From: Clostridium sp. 1001271B_151109_B4
GTDB taxonomy: Bacteria; Bacillota; Clostridia; Clostridiales; Clostridiaceae
Reading direction: 5' to 3'
NCBI RefSeq assembly: GCF_015670405.1
Contig: NZ_JADPBQ010000001.1
Coordinates: 267,748-319,294, forward strand
Length of the DNA stretch: 51,547 bases
Shown one piece after another: positions 51,000-51,547 of the stretch. Position 1 is the first letter of the stretch. Each line of letters opens with the position of its first letter. The translations under genes were made by a program, and so were the position numbers. The notes under the pieces were generated by a model. That model was not told the DNA's origin, did no database searches, and saw only the letters and a list, made by a program, of their open reading frames with translations.

Positions 51000-51547
51000 C
51001 TATAATAATTTTTGCTCAAAAATATTATCCAGATTCAATTTCTTAATCCTATCTTCAATTTCAGCAGTATCAATAGTATACAAACCTAATTCTTGCATTC
51101 TCTTAAAATAACTAGCTCCAGCAAAAGTATATCTATCCTTTCTTCCTTCCCTAGTAGCAGACTTTTCATTTTCATAAGCAATCAAATCACCAATTGCAAT
51201 AGAAGAAGGTAAAATTAAAAGAGGCATTCCCATCATAAGTCTAACAGCATTGTGTCCTGCTAATGATCCTGTACAAATAGCTTCAGTATGACCAACAAAA
51301 AGTCCAGACTTTTCTCCAGCACAGAAAAGATTATCAACACCAACAACCTTCATGTCATTAGTCCTTGGAGCTACAGACAAATACCTTATAGAATTACCCT
51401 TACTTCCTGCATAAGGATCAACATACTTAGCATGTTCAAGTCCTGGAATCTTTCTAAGCTTTTGTAATGGGTAATAAGTAGTCATAAGCTTAGCATGACC
51501 AGTATCAAGTAACACAACATTCTCAGCAAATTCCTTCAAAGCATATT
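51000..51547 (-). CDS. TrmFO/GidA-like FAD-dependent oxidoreductase (5' end outside window)
   Basis: About 182 residues of the C-terminal part are visible; the frame is open to the window edge, so the TTG at 51539 is not a reliable start. Typical stretches are YYPLQKLRKIPGLEHAKYVD, NLFCAGEKSGLFVGHTEAIC and TGSLAGHNAVRLMMGMPLLI, as in TrmFO and its clostridial relatives. TrmFO methylates U54 of tRNA using methylenetetrahydrofolate and FAD; GidA-like paralogues also exist, and the N-terminal FAD-binding region needed to separate them lies outside. It is followed by a strong terminator. Confidence 0.75.
   Translation of the reverse strand, partial: YALKEFAENVVLLDTGHAKLMTTYYPLQKLRKIPGLEHAKYVDPYAGSKGNSIRYLSVAPRTNDMKVVGVDNLFCAGEKSGLFVGHTEAICTGSLAGHNAVRLMMGMPLLILPSSIAIGDLIAYENEKSATREGRKDRYTFAGASYFKRMQELGLYTIDTAEIEDRIKKLNLDNIFEQKLL

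Overview
The window reads as chromosomal DNA of a low-GC, anaerobic Gram-positive bacterium, most likely Clostridium sensu stricto. The base composition is strongly AT-rich, ribosome binding sites are AAGGAGG-like, and TTG and GTG starts occur. There are many short intrinsic terminators, and the families (CarD, UPF0158, SelO, Amidase_3/PG-binding endolysin, clostridial two-component/ABC sets, FMN riboswitch) fit that group. The species cannot be named from this sequence. No rRNA, tRNA, CRISPR array, intact insertion sequence or prophage block was seen.

Layout. 1-3,600: an FMN riboswitch reading out of the left edge, a peptidoglycan-binding protein, a PTS EIIBC permease and a UPF0158 protein. 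3,600-9,250: a MATE exporter behind a candidate attenuator, small hypothetical proteins, ribosomal protein bL25 (Ctc), a GNAT acetyltransferase and an endolysin-like amidase. 10,000-13,260: CstA-type transporter with a cre-like site, an anchored protein, a divergent peptide deformylase and another GNAT. 13,640-20,000: a heterodimeric ABC exporter with its upstream two-component system, then a PsiE-like membrane protein. 20,300-24,600: a GH2 glycosidase and a Ca2+/cation antiporter. 24,800-29,400: a second two-component system whose kinase is cut by one in-frame TGA, an odd membrane-domain/dehydrogenase fusion, and decayed response-regulator and VanY genes. 29,500-36,940: an osmoprotectant ABC transporter, two tandem MFS paralogues, LarE and a two-domain multicopper oxidase. 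37,500-43,900: a doubled HNH-like protein, a MarR-MATE module with visible operators, queC with a structured leader, a zinc ribbon, CarD and SelO. 44,700-46,700: a carboxymuconolactone decarboxylase/cupin operon plus decayed relatives under MerR-type promoters. 46,900-50,200: a MntA/HepT toxin-antitoxin pair and a divergent AraC/MFS pair. The right edge holds a TrmFO/GidA-like flavoprotein cut by the window.

Two themes stand out. First, regulation is unusually readable: a MarR operator beside the MATE gene and a near-copy before marR, a 12-bp direct repeat between araC and its MFS partner, and three long-spacer MerR-type promoters. Second, the window is full of gene remnants (HD-GYP, HMA, lactate/malate dehydrogenase, response regulator, VanY, GH43-like, AAA/PD-(D/E)XK, LysR, flavodoxin, FNT). 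Many are 3' ends, and several still sit next to their old terminator or promoter, which suggests continuing decay by small deletions and point mutations.
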